The translations under genes and the position numbers were made by a program. Positions 61,901 through 64,000 of a stretch of DNA of 64,000 nt are shown one piece after another; position 1 is the stretch's first letter; every line of letters begins with the position of its first letter. Origin of the DNA: Cudoniella acicularis. Its lineage: Eukaryota > Ascomycota > Leotiomycetes > Helotiales > Helotiaceae. Location of the stretch: NCBI GenBank assembly GCA_013054445.1, contig JAAMPI010000079.1, forward strand, positions 1 to 64,000. The letters run 5' to 3'. Below the pieces are notes generated by a model. That model saw only the letters and a program-made list of their open reading frames with translations, searched no databases and had not been told where the DNA came from.

Positions 61901-64000
61901 AGTCGCTTAGAGATTTCGAATTGTGCTAGCTTGTAGACTGCTTTCGTCTTATCCGAGATGCTAATGTCGTAGTCTTGAATTTTCGAGCTCTTAAGCTGCC
62001 TCTCCTCAAGTGCTCTCAGAACATGGGCCGATTTCGATCTAATCTCGCTCTGTTCGCTGCCAAGTGTGTAAAGTCCAACGCTCAGAAGTCTCCAAAATGG
62101 CATTGGATAGTCTGGGTGCTCAAGAAGTACCTGCGTAACAACCTCGAAATAACTTTCGAGAACTTTGGCTTGCTCTGCGAGATAGCACCTCGAGATTGAG
62201 TGCTCTAGCAAGTATGTAAAATCCGTATTGTGCACAATCAGATTCTTCAAAGCTCTTCTGCCTATTGCGTGTATCTTGTCACTTCCTTGACCGAAAATTG
62301 TATCAATCCAAGATAACATCCGTCGAATATCGAATTGGAGATTGGCTCTACTTTCGGTGGTAACGCTGACCGGTCCGCCGCACAGCGCAGCCATGGCACT
62401 CAGCGCAGCAGTTCGCAGGTTTCGTTTTTCAATCTCCATTGCGGCAGTAACAGTGCCTCTTTCTCCCAGACTCTGCTGATCAATCATCGACTGTCTCATG
62501 CTATCTTCTCTCTGACGTATCTGTGTTTGATTAGGAGAGTACCCGCACCAGTCTTCCATCAAAGCGAATGAGGACTTTCGAGATTCGAATGTCATCCACC
62601 TAGAGGGATCCTTCGTACGATTTATACCTTCAAATAGTTCTTCCATCAAGCCACAATAATGTCGACGAAGCTTCTGAAATTCCCAGTCCATCTGGACTTC
62701 TCCGTCCATAAGGAACAACTTCAGATCTTTCGTGTATACTACCAGATTGTTCAGGATCCAATCGTCTTGGTATATATCTGAATCCTTTAGAAAATGCGAT
62801 GTCAACCTGTAGACATGCGTAATCTCGGTCCTCAACAAGTCTGTCCGACGATTCCTCCTCGGGCTGCTGGCAGTTCGTTGGTGTATTCGGGCCCTTGCAT
62901 CGTCGTTGCACCGAGCTACCGCGCCTTGCAACTCTTCAAGCAATGTCTTGTATATGTTGACATTAATTGACCCTAGGGCCACAACAACGGCGTCCCGTAT
63001 TGAAGCTGGACTAACTGATAGAAGAGGGATGATGTATTTAAACAAAGATCGGGCAGATGCGATTTTTTCTTGCGCCTGTGTCGGTTTTGACCCTTTCCGA
63101 AGGTGTTGGGTTGGAGGCAATGTTTGCTGCTGACCACCTTTATCTGACAAAGTTGTGCAGGCCACGATCAAGTACAGTTTCCATTGCTCAATCAACACTT
63201 CTGGTGGGGTGGTGGATGTTCTAGACAGTAGGCGCCCACTACCAGGCTCGATACGATCGAAAGAGCCATATTGAGGACCTCTGGTTGCCTCTGACAGAGC
63301 GACAATTCCTTTATACATTTGGAGAATTCGATTGCAGATCAACTCTCGTCCAAGTGTGACAGCAAAGGGACAGCGATCATAACTGATGCGGATGAGGTTC
63401 GGAAATGTTTTGAACCATAGCGTTGTATCGTAGGACATTTCGCTACTGCATAGCTCGATTAAAGCACTTTGAGAGTTACTTCTTTTCATTCCTCGTTGCA
63501 ATCTGCTACGCTCAGCAACAGTTAGTTGTTCGTCATTGAAATCCATCACACTCATTGACTCTTTTTCAAGGATATGGATCAATCGACCATTGTCTTTGCC
63601 TAGCGCGGTATCAAACTCAGTAATGAGACGTAGGACGGTGACAGCGAAAGCTCGCACCCTTCTAGATTGAGAGCAGAGAAAGAATAAACCATGCGACTCG
63701 AGTTCGTCTACTTGAGCCCAGATACCCGACAAGTCCAGCTTCATGCCGCGCTTGTCGGGATTGCTATCTTCACTAGCATCTGCAGCTGCCTCCCTAGTTT
63801 TATGCTTGATCTCCTCAATCCATATTTGCAACAACTCAATGTAAAGTTTGAGGGTGCTCTCAATATGACCAGGTCCGAGCATACCGCCATCCGACATTGT
63901 GGAGTATCTGTCGTCGAAATTGAAGATAAACCTTGCAAATCCGATAGTGACTTGTTGAGCTTGTGATTGTCGGGCTATAGACTTCAGTGACTGTGCAGAA
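58961..64000 (-). CDS. TAO3: TAO3/Mor2/PAG1-type cell morphogenesis protein (partial, frame-shifted)
   Basis: Two abutting frames read as one protein: 60643 to beyond the right edge (open through position 64000; at least 1118 residues) and 58961-60640 (559 residues). The first has long HEAT-like helices (KLYIELLQIWIEEIKHK; SLMQQ-like DSMRQSMIDQQSLGERG). The second continues with LAKLDLGDPAVRTLL and PPKWEGGFEGLQPLVYKGL, then a disordered Ser-rich tail. This is the C-terminal half of the Furry/Tao3/Mor2 scaffold, which works with the NDR kinase (RAM/MOR network) in polarised growth. The frame breaks at 60640-60646. Adding one G to the GG after GAG gives E-G-L-G-M-L-E-E-L without a stop, so the true gene is probably continuous. 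The 5' end lies outside the window. Confidence 0.85.

Overview
This window is nuclear DNA from a filamentous ascomycete (Pezizomycotina). I favour a Leotiomycete, but that is only a guess from overall protein resemblance. The evidence is many short introns (about 45-100 nt) with GTAAGT/GTATGT donors and CTAAC/CTGAC branch sites, plus ascomycete families: a PPG1-type phosphatase, a CSC1/RSN1-like channel, SYO1, a GPR1-like receptor and a sedolisin. Gene models below were built by hand; nearly all exon sums close in frame.

Left part (0-34 kb): a bZIP protein; a very large unrecognised 5-exon protein; a C2H2-like gene with an 18-bp minisatellite; the PP2A-like phosphatase PPG1 divergent from a small membrane or secreted protein; a decayed fungal membrane-protein gene; the 6-exon CSC1-like channel; a coiled-coil gene broken at a poly-A run; a DNAJC8/Spf31-like J-protein; a 10-exon secreted S53 peptidase; an unidentified decayed gene; RPA32; and a GNAT acetyltransferase.

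Middle (35-47 kb): isopentenyl-diphosphate isomerase (IDI1) divergent from the ribosomal-protein import adaptor SYO1, then a GPR1-like GPCR and a DHH-family exopolyphosphatase (PPX1).

Right part (47.5-58.5 kb): the most interesting region. It has the gene content of a mycosporine (fungal UV-sunscreen) pathway: an NRPS-like adenylation-thiolation-reductase enzyme, a sugar-phosphate cyclase of the demethyl-4-deoxygadusol synthase type, an O-methyltransferase and an ATP-grasp ligase. An intron-containing tRNA-Thr(CGU) copy with a broken acceptor stem lies among them. The cyclase, methyltransferase and NRPS-like genes carry in-frame nonsense codons, most of them explainable by C-to-T changes, while the ATP-grasp frame is intact. 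The locus therefore looks like a recently decaying pathway. The reductase domain suggests a testable route to the amino-alcohol mycosporines of fungi.

The right edge holds a TAO3/Mor2 cell-morphogenesis protein running off the window. One missing G splits its frame. Single-base homopolymer shifts here and near 22.2 kb may be assembly errors and are kept apart from the nonsense mutations.
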